DNA of 14,224 nt from AR5 sp035762565. Lineage in GTDB: Bacteria; Methylomirabilota; Methylomirabilia; Rokubacteriales; CSP1-6. The notes under the pieces were generated by a model, which was not told where the DNA came from, searched no databases, and saw nothing but the letters and a program-made list of their open reading frames with translations. Positions 7,713 to 14,115 of the stretch are shown piece after piece (within the stretch, counting starts at the first letter, position 1; the number at the start of each line of letters is the position of its first letter). Location of the stretch: positions 1 to 14,224 of the forward strand of contig DASTOJ010000115.1 of NCBI GenBank assembly GCA_035762565.1, in the 5' to 3' direction. The translations under genes were made by a program, and so were the position numbers.

Positions 7713-7759
7713 AGCGACACTCAACGCGAAGAAACCCCTCTCGTCGAGGAGGCTCCACC

Positions 7760-9316
7760 ATGAGTCAGTGGCGCATCGCAGTCGTCGCCCTCTCCGTGCT
7801 CCTGTTGCTGCCCGCGGCGGGGGCGGCGGCTCCGGCTGGCCGGGTCGTCATCGCGCAAGGCGTGGACCCGACGACGCTCGACATGATGAACCAGCAGGAG
7901 CAGCCGGCTTCCAACGTCGGCGCCCAGATGTTCGACATGCTCGTAGAGCGAGACCAGAGCCTCAAGCTCGTGCCCGGGCTGGCGGCCGAGCTGCCCAGGC
8001 TGGTGGCGCCGACGGTCTGGGAGGTCAAGCTGCGCAAGGGCGTGAAGTTCCACAACGGGGAGGACTTCAACGCCGAGTCGGTGAAGTTCAGCGTCGAACG
8101 GCTCGTCAATCCGGCCAACAAGCTGCGGGGCGCCTCGTCGTTCGCGCCGATCGAGCGGGTCGAGATCGTCGATCCCTACACCGTGCGGATCCACACCAAG
8201 AAGCCGTGGCCGGTCATGGTGAGCCACCTCGCCCTGCGGGCGCTGTCCATGTACCCGCCCAAGGAGTACGCCGGTAAGGACACCGCCGCGATCTCCCGGA
8301 ACCCGATCGGCACCGGGCCGTTCAAGTTCGTGAAGTGGGCGAAGGACGAGGAGATCGTGATGGAGGCCTTCCCCGGCTACTGGCGGGGCGCGCCCAAGAT
8401 CAAGACGGTCGTGTTCAAGCCGATCCCCGACGACGCGGTGCGGGTGGCAGCGCTGCAGAACGGCGAGATCGACGTGGCGGTCAACATCCCGCCTCACCTG
8501 GCCGGCATCATCGAGAAGCACCCGAAGACCTTCCTCAGCACAGCGCCGTCGATCCGGACGATCCAGCTGATGATCTACACGCACCAGATGGACGCCCAGC
8601 ACAAGCCGACCGGACCCTACGCGGGGCCCACCGTCGACAAGCGCGTACGGCAGGCGATCGCCTCCGCCGTGGACGCCGACGAGATCATCAAGAGCGTGAT
8701 GGACGACAAGGCGGTGCGGGTGCCGACCATGCTGACCAGCCTGCACTTCGGCTTCGACCCCTCGCTCAAGCCGATCAAGCAGGACCTGGGCCGCACGAAG
8801 AAGCTGCTCGCCGACGCCGGCTTCCCCAACGGCGTGGACATCGTCCTGAACGGGCCGCAGGGCCGATACGTGCGGGACAAGGAAGTCGCCGAGGCGGTGG
8901 GCGGCCAGCTCACCAAGGCCGGGATCCGCACGACGCTTCGCACGTTCGAGTTCGTGAACTACTTGAACAGCATGGTCTACGTGCACAAGGCCGGCCCCGT
9001 GTGGCTCATCGGCTGGGGCCACCCGACGATGGACGCCGAGGCGATCTACGTGCCGCTGTTCAAGTCGCCCAACATCTTCGTCAACTGGCACAACGAGGAC
9101 TTCAACGGGATGGTGGAGGAAGCGCAGTCGCAGATGGACGAGAAGAAGCGCCTCGCTCTCTATCACCGGATCAACAAGCTGTGGATCGAGGAGACGCCGG
9201 CCGTGCCGCTCTACCAGCAGATCGACCTCTACGGCGCCAACAAGCGGCTGGCCTGGAAGGCGCGCAGCGACGAGCTGATCCGCGCCTACGACATGGCGCT
9301 CAAGGACGGCAAGTAG
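7760..9316 (+). CDS. ABC transporter substrate-binding protein, family 5 (peptide/nickel type)
   Basis: Periplasmic or surface binding protein of the DppA/OppA/NikA type that hands a ligand to an ABC importer. The 518-residue length is typical. Residues 1-24 are a signal peptide: Arg at 5, a hydrophobic core VVALSVLLLLPAAG, and an Ala-rich cleavage region near 22-24 with no lipobox cysteine. Conserved family sequence follows: RVVIAQGVDPTTLD, WEVKLRKGVKFHNGEDF, and NPIGTGPFKFVKW. The start is firm because AGGAGG (7747-7752) sits 7 nt before the ATG. No permease or ATPase gene of the Dpp type is in the window, so this is an orphan binding protein that must work with a transporter encoded elsewhere. 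The ligand cannot be named; in soil lineages with many such proteins it may be a peptide, an opine or another small organic molecule. Confidence 0.93.
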   Translation: MSQWRIAVVALSVLLLLPAAGAAAPAGRVVIAQGVDPTTLDMMNQQEQPASNVGAQMFDMLVERDQSLKLVPGLAAELPRLVAPTVWEVKLRKGVKFHNGEDFNAESVKFSVERLVNPANKLRGASSFAPIERVEIVDPYTVRIHTKKPWPVMVSHLALRALSMYPPKEYAGKDTAAISRNPIGTGPFKFVKWAKDEEIVMEAFPGYWRGAPKIKTVVFKPIPDDAVRVAALQNGEIDVAVNIPPHLAGIIEKHPKTFLSTAPSIRTIQLMIYTHQMDAQHKPTGPYAGPTVDKRVRQAIASAVDADEIIKSVMDDKAVRVPTMLTSLHFGFDPSLKPIKQDLGRTKKLLADAGFPNGVDIVLNGPQGRYVRDKEVAEAVGGQLTKAGIRTTLRTFEFVNYLNSMVYVHKAGPVWLIGWGHPTMDAEAIYVPLFKSPNIFVNWHNEDFNGMVEEAQSQMDEKKRLALYHRINKLWIEETPAVPLYQQIDLYGANKRLAWKARSDELIRAYDMALKDGK

Positions 9317-9323
9317 GAGGGTG

Positions 9324-9329
9324 TAGAAT
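9324..9329 (+). promoter_or_regulatory. -10-like TAGAAT for tRNA-Gly
   Basis: TAGAAT ends 12 nt before the first base of the mature tRNA at 9342, a normal distance for a short 5' leader removed by RNase P. It is the third copy of this hexamer in start-proximal position in the window. A -35 is not clear. Confidence 0.45.
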
Positions 9330-9341
9330 GGCAGCCGCCGG

Positions 9342-9416
9342 GCGGCCGTAATTCAGTGGCAGAATGCCAGCTTCCCAAGCTGGACGTCGCCGGTTCGAAT
9401 CCGGTCGGCCGCTCCA
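9342..9416 (+). tRNA. tRNA-Gly, anticodon CCC
   Basis: The 75-nt sequence folds as a complete cloverleaf. The acceptor stem pairs GCGGCCG (9342-9348) with CGGCCGC (9406-9412) over seven perfect pairs. The D arm is ATTC…GAAT, the anticodon stem pairs CCAGC with GCTGG around the loop TTCCCAA, and the T arm has loop TTCGAAT on a GCCGG/CCGGT stem that includes one G·U. The anticodon CCC reads GGG. Discriminator T is followed by an encoded CCA (9414-9416). Confidence 0.96.
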
Positions 9417-9426
9417 ACATGTCGGC

Positions 9427-9461
9427 AAGGGGTTACAGGACATCCGACCTGTAGCCCCTTT
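9427..9461 (+). terminator. hairpin terminator behind tRNA-Gly
   Basis: A 13-bp stem pairs 9427-9439 (AAGGGGTTACAGG) with 9448-9460, including one G·T wobble, around an 8-nt loop, and ends in TTT. The flanks ACATG (9417-9421) and CATGT (9463-9467) could extend it. Position 11 nt after the tRNA end and stem strength fit a terminator, although the T-run is short. Confidence 0.6.
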
Positions 9462-10206
9462 GCATGTCTGCCGCTCTGCTCCACCATGCTGCTGTCAGGC
9501 ACCCGCCGAAGTCCTTCGGCGGGTGCCGTATTTCGCCTCGCTGCCGGCGACCGAGCTGCGGCATCTGGGCGGGAGGTGCCAAACGCGGAGCCTCGGCCCA
9601 GGAGAGGCCCTCTTCGAGGAGGGCGAGTCCTGCCGGGGCCTTCTCATCGTCGCCGCCGGACGCGTCGAGATCCGCCAGATCTCGCTCCGGGGCCGCGAGC
9701 AGGTGTTCCACACCGAAGGACCGGGCGCCACGCTCGGCGAGGGGCCACTCTTCGACGGCGGCGGCTACATCGCCTCGGCGGTCGCCGTCGTGCCCACGCG
9801 CGTGTTGTTCCTGCCCCGCGCCGACGTGATTCGTCTCTGCCAGCGACGTCCCGCCGTGGCGCTCGCCATGCTCGGGACGATGGCGCGCCGCGTCCGTCAC
9901 TTCGCCGGCATCGTCGGCGACCTCGCCTTCCGCCCGGTGACCGAGCGTCTGGCCCGCCACCTGGACACGGCGGTCGCGGGGCCGATCCAGCCCGGCACCC
10001 GCATCGAGCTCAGCCTGACGCAGGCCCAGCTCGCGGCCCGGCTCGGCACGGTTCGAGAGCTCGTCGCGCGAGCCTTCGCCCAGCTCGAGAAGGGCGGCGT
10101 GATCGCCCGCGACCGATCGCGCGTCACCATCCGCGACCCGGCGCGCCTCGCCGCCCTCGCCCGGGGTGATGAGGGCGCGGTGCGTGGTGGAGGCAGTGTG
10201 ACTTGA
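9460..10206 (+). CDS. Crp/Fnr-family transcriptional regulator (start uncertain)
   Basis: Cytoplasmic DNA-binding regulator with an N-terminal cyclic-nucleotide-binding-type beta roll and a C-terminal winged helix. Family sequence begins at LRRVPYFASLPATEL and continues through FEEGESCRGLLIVAAGRVEI. The helix-turn-helix is TQAQLAARLGTVRELVARAFAQL, starting at residue 187 when counted from 9460. In the phosphate-binding-cassette region the sequence is GEGPLF…GYIASA: the Glu is kept but the Arg that binds cAMP phosphate is replaced (Ile about 104), so cAMP is unlikely to be the ligand. The start is open. The longest frame begins inside the tRNA and cannot be real; TTG at 9460 keeps the conserved N-terminus, while GTG at 9523 would drop LRR. 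Neither has a Shine-Dalgarno. If 9460 is used, the N-terminus carries CCC and one more Cys; I do not read an Fe-S motif into this. It is 64 nt upstream of the His/Met-rich gene, its likely target. Confidence 0.8.
   Translation: MHVCRSAPPCCCQAPAEVLRRVPYFASLPATELRHLGGRCQTRSLGPGEALFEEGESCRGLLIVAAGRVEIRQISLRGREQVFHTEGPGATLGEGPLFDGGGYIASAVAVVPTRVLFLPRADVIRLCQRRPAVALAMLGTMARRVRHFAGIVGDLAFRPVTERLARHLDTAVAGPIQPGTRIELSLTQAQLAARLGTVRELVARAFAQLEKGGVIARDRSRVTIRDPARLAALARGDEGAVRGGGSVT
9498..9527 (+). promoter_or_regulatory. strong hairpin across the start region of the Crp/Fnr-type gene
   Basis: GGCACCCGCCGAAG (9498-9511) and CTTCGGCGGGTGCC (9514-9527) are exact complements, giving a stem of 13 or more pairs with a very small loop, followed by GTATTTC. 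It is either a second terminator for the tRNA transcript, an attenuator, or a structure that hides the initiation region of the downstream gene: the in-frame GTG at 9523 lies in its 3' arm. Confidence 0.5.
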
Positions 10207-10238
10207 GTCATAGATCCGGCGTGCCCCGGCTCTCCATA

Positions 10239-10261
10239 CTGTCGGGTGATCGTTCCGACAG
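10239..10261 (+). promoter_or_regulatory. perfect inverted repeat overlapping a Shine-Dalgarno
   Basis: CTGTCGG (10239-10245) and CCGACAG (10255-10261) are exact complements around a 9-nt loop. The right arm shares its last two bases with AGGAGG (10260-10265) of the next gene. It could be an operator, perhaps for the regulator encoded just upstream, or an RNA hairpin that limits ribosome access. CATACT (10235-10240) may be a -10 element, in which case the repeat would begin at the core promoter. Confidence 0.45.
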
Positions 10262-10270
10262 GAGGACAAC

Positions 10271-10924
10271 ATGTGGAGAGCAGTCGTGGCCATCGCGCTC
10301 GGCGCCACCCTTGCGAGTACGGTCGTCGCGCATACCGTCTTCGCCCAGAATCGGCCGGCCGCGGGGCCCGGTCCGGCGCATCCCCATGGGGCGATGCCGT
10401 CGCACGACTCCCCGATGCACGCCCAGCACAGGCAGGCGAAGCATGGGATGGCCAGCGGCGCCCCCACGATGCCCGGTCAGGATGCCTTCGGCGCCATCGC
10501 GGAGATCGTCCGGACCCTCGACGCCGATCCCGCGACCGACTGGAGCAAGGTCGACATCGAGCGGCTCCGCCAGCACCTCATCGACATGAACGAGGTCGTG
10601 CTGCGGTCGGTGGTCGAGCAGACGCCTGTTCCCGGCGGCCTCGCCATGGAGATCACGGGCACCGGGCGCACGGAGCAGGCCATCCGCGCGATGGTGGTGC
10701 CGCACGCGGTCGAGCTCGATCGCATGCCTTCGTTCGCGGCACGCACGGAAACCATCGCGGGCGGCGTCCGCCTGACCGTCGTCGCCAAGAGACCGGATGA
10801 CCCGAAGTCCGTCGCCCGCATCCGCGGCCTCGGCTTTGCGGGGCTGATCACCGAAGGGGCGCACCACCAGCCGCATCATCTCGCGATGGCGAAGGGCGAA
10901 GCCGTCGCCGGTCACACCCACTGA
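10271..10924 (+). CDS. exported His/Met-rich protein of unknown function
   Basis: 217-residue protein with no family I can name. A signal peptide spans about 1-26 (WRAVVAIALGATLASTVVAHTVFAQ, with an AxA-like end). Residues 35-67 are rich in His and Met (H37, H39, H45, H50, H53, H58; M42, M49, M60, M67), and the C-terminus has paired histidines (H198-H199, H202-H203) and ends in HTH. This pattern is common in periplasmic copper- or nickel-handling proteins. The middle (70-190) looks globular, with DWSKVDIERLRQHLIDMNEV and a later VRLTVVAKRP strand; it has no cysteine. AGGAGG lies 5 nt before the ATG, so the start is firm. The gene sits between a Crp/Fnr-type regulator and a convergent TlpA-like thioredoxin, which supports an envelope metal or redox role as inference. 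Metal binding is not proven by composition alone. Confidence 0.75.
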   Translation: MWRAVVAIALGATLASTVVAHTVFAQNRPAAGPGPAHPHGAMPSHDSPMHAQHRQAKHGMASGAPTMPGQDAFGAIAEIVRTLDADPATDWSKVDIERLRQHLIDMNEVVLRSVVEQTPVPGGLAMEITGTGRTEQAIRAMVVPHAVELDRMPSFAARTETIAGGVRLTVVAKRPDDPKSVARIRGLGFAGLITEGAHHQPHHLAMAKGEAVAGHTH

Positions 10925-10940
10925 GGAGGCGAGGGATGCG

Positions 10941-10969
10941 AGGCCTCGAACCTGGATGTCTCGAGGCCT
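10941..10969. terminator. hairpin between convergent genes, likely bidirectional terminator
   Basis: AGGCCTCGA (10941-10949) and TCGAGGCCT (10961-10969) form a perfect 9-bp stem with an 11-nt loop in the 50-nt gap between the convergent His/Met-rich and TlpA-like genes. There is no long T-run, so the call rests on position and stem strength. Confidence 0.5.
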
Positions 10970-10974
10970 GACCT

Positions 10975-11601
10975 TCAGCTCCGGGGCAGGAAGCGGGTGA
11001 GAAACGTGCGCATCTCGGCGCTGTCCCACTCGCGGGCGCCGAAGGCGAGTCCCACGGCCTCCCCGCCGGGGCGGACGACGAAGGTCGCCGGCAGCGAGGT
11101 CACCCGCCAGGCGCCCGAGGCGCGCTGGTCGGCGTCGAGCAGGATGGGAAAGGTGAGGCCGAGTCGCGAGACGTAGGGTTCGAGCAGCGGACGCGGCGCG
11201 CCGCGGTCCACCGAGACGGCGAGCACCACGAGCCCGCGCCCCCGGTACTCGCGCCACAGCGACTCCAGCGTCGGCATCTCCGCGGTGCAGGGCTGACACC
11301 ACGTGGCCCAGAAGTTCACGAGCACGAGCTTGTCGGCATGCTCGGCCAGCGAGGCCGTCCCGCCGGCCAGGGTCGGCAGCCTCAGGTCGGGCGTCCGGTG
11401 CCCCTCCCGCAGCTCCACGACCCCCGCCCGCTCGAACGCATCGAGCTGCGCCGCATGCTCCCGATGATGCCCTCCCTCCTCCCCCGGCTGCCGCACCGGC
11501 AACAGCCACACCATCCCCCCCACCAGCACCACCGCCACCACCACCCTCACGACCTGCTGCCGCCGCCCCCCGCCGAGCGTACTAGACACCCAAGTTTTCA
11601 T
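10975..11601 (-). CDS. TlpA/ResA-like membrane-anchored thioredoxin
   Basis: 208-residue thiol-disulfide oxidoreductase predicted to face the periplasm. One N-terminal membrane segment (about 17-35, VVRVVVAVVLVGGMVWLLPV) is followed by a His-containing linker and a thioredoxin fold from about 65. The active site is FWATWCQPC (C102, C105), and the cis-proline motif SLPATFVV has P171. The AhpC/TSA-Redoxin style of TRTPDLRLP…LVLVNFWATWC fits ResA/TlpA/CcmG proteins that reduce apocytochrome c or other envelope thiols. No cytochrome-maturation genes lie nearby, so the partner is unknown. The ATG at 11601 gives a normal anchor but has no clear Shine-Dalgarno. It converges on the His/Met-rich gene with only 50 nt between them. 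Confidence 0.9.
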   Translation of the reverse strand: MKTWVSSTLGGGRRQQVVRVVVAVVLVGGMVWLLPVRQPGEEGGHHREHAAQLDAFERAGVVELREGHRTPDLRLPTLAGGTASLAEHADKLVLVNFWATWCQPCTAEMPTLESLWREYRGRGLVVLAVSVDRGAPRPLLEPYVSRLGLTFPILLDADQRASGAWRVTSLPATFVVRPGGEAVGLAFGAREWDSAEMRTFLTRFLPRS

Positions 11602-11712
11602 CGCCGATCAGCAAGTGTGCCACCACTTTCGAGCGCGGGCTTTGCCCGCGCAATCCTGCCCTGGGGGGATACAGGGAGGAGTGCGCCGTCAGGCGAAGCC
11701 CCCCTTCGAGTG
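11602..11712. other. 111-nt intergenic region with GC-rich hairpin
   Basis: GCGCGGGC (11633-11640) and GCCCGCGC (11644-11651) form a perfect 8-bp stem with the loop TTT. A second, weaker pairing CCCTG…CAGGG follows at about 11659-11676. The region should hold the end of the liv transcript and the promoter of the TlpA-like gene, both on the minus strand. The hairpin could terminate the liv operon, but no T-run follows it. No ORF is seen. Confidence 0.4.
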
Positions 11713-12420
11713 TCACACGCCGAGCTTCTCACGGATCACCGGGCTGTCGCGCAGCTCGCGCGACGACGCCTCGAAGACGATCGCGCCCTTTTCCATGATG
11801 TAGCCACGGTCGCACACGCTCAGCGCCACCCGGGCGTTCTGCTCGATCAGCAGCACGGTCACGCCCAGCCGCTTGAGCTCGCCGACCATGTCCCGGATGT
11901 GGCGGATGAAGGCCGGAGCCAGCCCCTGCGTCGGCTCGTCCATGAGGACGATGCGGGCACCGGCCATCATGACTCGCGCGATGGCCAGCATCTGCTGCTC
12001 GCCGCCGGAGAGCGTCTTACCCGGCTGGTCCAGCCGCTCGCGCAGGCGGGGAAAGTGCTGGAAGACCTCGGCCAGCCGGCGCTCGCGCAGCTCGGCCGAA
12101 CGGCGCGGCACGGCCGAGAGCCCCAGCTCCAGGTTCTCGCGCACGGTGAGGCCGGCGAAGATCCGGCGGTTCTCGGGCACCAGGCCGACGCCGAGGCGTG
12201 CGATGTCATGCGGCGCCAGCCGTGTCAGATCCCGGTCCTCGAGCTCGATGGCGCCGCGCCACGGCTTGAGGAAACCGATGATCGTCTTCATCAGCGTGGT
12301 CTTGCCCATGCCGTTGCGGCCGAGCAAGGCGACGGCCTCGCCCTTCTGCACCTCCAGCGACACGCCGAACAGGATGGGCGTGGCGCCGTAGCCCGCGTGG
12401 ACGTCGCGCACGCGGAACAC
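11713..12420 (-). CDS. livF: branched-chain amino-acid ABC transporter ATPase LivF
   Basis: One of the two ATPases driving import of branched-chain amino acids or related ligands across the inner membrane. It is 235 residues, the standard LivF length. Walker A is GRNGMGKT (34-41), the signature is LSGGEQQ (137-143) and Walker B is IVLMDEP (157-163). VPENRRIFAGLTVRENLELG and LIEQNARVALSVCDRGYIMEKG are typical of LivF. The GTG start at 12420 comes 1 nt after the livG stop codon, with G-rich sequence (GGCGGGGAC) upstream, so the two are translationally linked. It is the last gene of the operon. Confidence 0.95.
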   Translation of the reverse strand: MFRVRDVHAGYGATPILFGVSLEVQKGEAVALLGRNGMGKTTLMKTIIGFLKPWRGAIELEDRDLTRLAPHDIARLGVGLVPENRRIFAGLTVRENLELGLSAVPRRSAELRERRLAEVFQHFPRLRERLDQPGKTLSGGEQQMLAIARVMMAGARIVLMDEPTQGLAPAFIRHIRDMVGELKRLGVTVLLIEQNARVALSVCDRGYIMEKGAIVFEASSRELRDSPVIREKLGV

Positions 12421-12421
12421 C

Positions 12422-13183
12422 TCAGTCGTCCCCGCCGCCGAGGTAGGCGTCGATCACCCTGGGGTCGTTGCGGATCTGCTCGGGCGGGCCCTCGGCGATC
12501 TTCTCGCCGAAGTGCAGCACGGCCACCCGGTCGGAGACGCCCATGACGACCGACATGTCGTGCTCGATGAGCAGCACGGTGAGCCGCCGCTCGAGCGCGA
12601 TCTTGCGGATGAGCGCGGTGGCCTCGCGCGTCTCGCCCGGCGTCATCCCCGCGGTGGGCTCGTCGAGGAGCAGGAGGCTCGGGGCCGTGGCCAGGGCCAC
12701 GCAGATCTCCAGGTAGCGCTGCTCGCCGTGGGAGAGGTTCTCGGCCAGCTCGTCCCGGCGGCCGGCCAGCCCGAATGCCTCCAGCAGGGGCAGGGCGACG
12801 TCGTCGACACTCGGGCGCCGCCACAGCGAGGCGGGCCGGCCGGACTCCGGCGCTCGCGACTGGGCGGCCACCCGCACGTTGTCGAGCACGGAGATCTCCG
12901 GGAACAGGTTGGTGATCTGGAACGTCTTGGCCAGCCCGCGCCGGTTGACCTGCTCGGGCGGCAGCCCGGTGATGACCTCGCCCCGGAAGCGGACGCGGCC
13001 GGCCGTCGGCTCGTACAGCCCCGCGATGACGTTGAAGAGGGTCGACTTGCCGGCGCCGTTGGGCCCGATCACCGAGAAGATCTGGCCGGGCGCGACGGCG
13101 AGGCTGACGCGGGTCAGCGCCGCCAGCGCGCCGAAGTGCTTGGAGACGTCGTCGACCTCGAGGACTACGCCGTCGCCCGCCAC
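12422..13183 (-). CDS. livG: branched-chain amino-acid ABC transporter ATPase LivG
   Basis: Second ATPase of the Liv-type importer, 253 residues from the GTG at 13183. Walker A is GPNGAGKS (40-47), the signature is the LivG-style LSHGEQRYLEI (150-160) and Walker B is LLLDEP (171-176). The LivG-type switch region LLIEHDMSVVMGVSDRVAVLHFGEKIAEG follows. The frame stays open far upstream, to 13870, but that part is the shadow of livM. I chose the GTG because MAGDGVVLEVDDVSKHFG begins a normal LivG and overlaps the livM stop by 19 nt. The product presumably pairs with LivF as a heterodimer under LivH and LivM. Confidence 0.93.
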   Translation of the reverse strand: MAGDGVVLEVDDVSKHFGALAALTRVSLAVAPGQIFSVIGPNGAGKSTLFNVIAGLYEPTAGRVRFRGEVITGLPPEQVNRRGLAKTFQITNLFPEISVLDNVRVAAQSRAPESGRPASLWRRPSVDDVALPLLEAFGLAGRRDELAENLSHGEQRYLEICVALATAPSLLLLDEPTAGMTPGETREATALIRKIALERRLTVLLIEHDMSVVMGVSDRVAVLHFGEKIAEGPPEQIRNDPRVIDAYLGGGDD

Positions 13184-14115
13184 TGGCCGAACCCGAGCAT
13201 CTTCCGGAAGCCGAGCAATCCTTTCGGCATGAAGAGCACGATGAAGATCAGCACGAGGCCGATCACGATGAAGTACCAATCGACGTAGGACGAGACCTTC
13301 TCCTGCAGGAGGATGAAGAAGGCGCCGCCCACGATGGGCCCGGTCAGCGTGCCGATGCCGCCGATCATGACCATGATGATGAGCTCCCCGGACACCGTCC
13401 ACAGCATCAGGTCGGGCGTGGCGAAGGCCGAGCGGCCGGGATAGAGCGCGCCGCCGATCCCGGTGAGCAGCGCCGAGATCATGCACACGGCCATCTTGTA
13501 GCGCTGCACGTTGTAGCCCAGGAAGCGGGCGCGGTCCTCGTTCTCGCGGATGGCCACCAGCACCCGGCCGAAGTGCGAGGTGACCAGCACCCGGCAGGCG
13601 ACGTAGGTGAGGAACAGGAAGGCGACCACGAGATAGTAGTTGCGCAGGGGACTGTCGAGGGCGAAGCCGGGAACGAGCTCGGGCGGCGGCACGCCCTGGA
13701 TGCCGTCCGAGCCCCCGAACGTCTGCGTGTAGCGGAAGAAGGTGAAGACCACCTCGGCGAAGATCAGCGTGAGCAGCGCGAAGTAGATGCCGCGCCGGAC
13801 CGTGGAGAAGTAGGAGACCGCCAGCGCGTAGAGCCCGACCACCACCACCGCCAGGCCGAGGCAGGCCCACAGCGACGTCACCCCCCGCTCGAGGAGGGCG
13901 GCGGTGGCGTAAGCCCCGAGGCCGAAGAAGGCGGCGTGGCCGAACGACACGAGGCCGGTGTAGCCCATCAAGAGGTCCAGGCTCATCGCCACGGCGCCGA
14001 AGAGCAGCGCGTCGAAGGCCAGCAGCAGGTAGAACTTCGACATGAAGGGCAGCGCCGGCACCAGCGCCAGCGCGACGAAGGCCAGGACCGCCCGCCAGCC
14101 GAGCGCCCTACTCAA
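13165..14115 (-). CDS. livM: branched-chain amino-acid ABC transporter permease LivM
   Basis: 316-residue inner-membrane permease with about eight to ten hydrophobic segments. The LivM signature appears as LDLLMGYTGLVSFGHAAFFGLGAYA, and the typical cytoplasmic loop as VAIRENEDRARFLGYNV, then KMAVCMISALLTGIGGALY. The ending FIVLFMPKGLLGFRKML is usual for the family. The start taken is TTG at 14115, which overlaps the last 8 nt of livH and gives MSRALGWRAVLAFVALALVPALP; a later ATG would cut into the first membrane segment. The substrate may be leucine-type amino acids or other small acids or amides, since Liv systems vary. Both ATPases follow directly. Confidence 0.93.
   Translation of the reverse strand: MSRALGWRAVLAFVALALVPALPFMSKFYLLLAFDALLFGAVAMSLDLLMGYTGLVSFGHAAFFGLGAYATAALLERGVTSLWACLGLAVVVVGLYALAVSYFSTVRRGIYFALLTLIFAEVVFTFFRYTQTFGGSDGIQGVPPPELVPGFALDSPLRNYYLVVAFLFLTYVACRVLVTSHFGRVLVAIRENEDRARFLGYNVQRYKMAVCMISALLTGIGGALYPGRSAFATPDLMLWTVSGELIIMVMIGGIGTLTGPIVGGAFFILLQEKVSSYVDWYFIVIGLVLIFIVLFMPKGLLGFRKMLGFGQWRATA

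Noticed and set aside
5396..7724. Minus-strand frames of 517 and 603 codons opposite the amidohydrolase and CCA enzyme
   Set aside because: They overlap each other and give Arg/Ser- or Arg/Gln-rich translations without recognisable domains; both are shadows of real genes.
7721..9166. Minus-strand frame (481 codons) opposite the substrate-binding protein
   Set aside because: His/Arg/Asp-rich shadow with no domain; the plus strand has signal peptide, Shine-Dalgarno and family motifs.
9364..9459. Upstream extension of the regulator frame to an ATG at 9364
   Set aside because: This start lies inside the mature tRNA-Gly and the extension crosses the terminator hairpin, so it cannot be the natural N-terminus.
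9342..9467. tRNA-Gly 3' end as an integration (att) site for a mobile island
   Set aside because: No integrase is present and I found no direct repeat of the tRNA 3' end elsewhere in the window; the downstream repeats are inverted, as in terminators.
10203..10217. Possible FNR/CRP-type site beginning TTGAG near the regulator stop codon
   Set aside because: Only the left half resembles TTGAT; there is no matching ATCAA half at the right spacing.
11338..12546. Plus-strand frame of 402 codons across the TlpA-like gene end and livF
   Set aside because: It spans an intergenic region and two well-supported minus-strand genes, with a His/Arg-rich translation and no domain.
12422..13870. livG frame extended to 482 residues
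   Set aside because: The extra N-terminal part is the shadow of livM; LivG proteins are about 250 residues, which matches the GTG at 13183.
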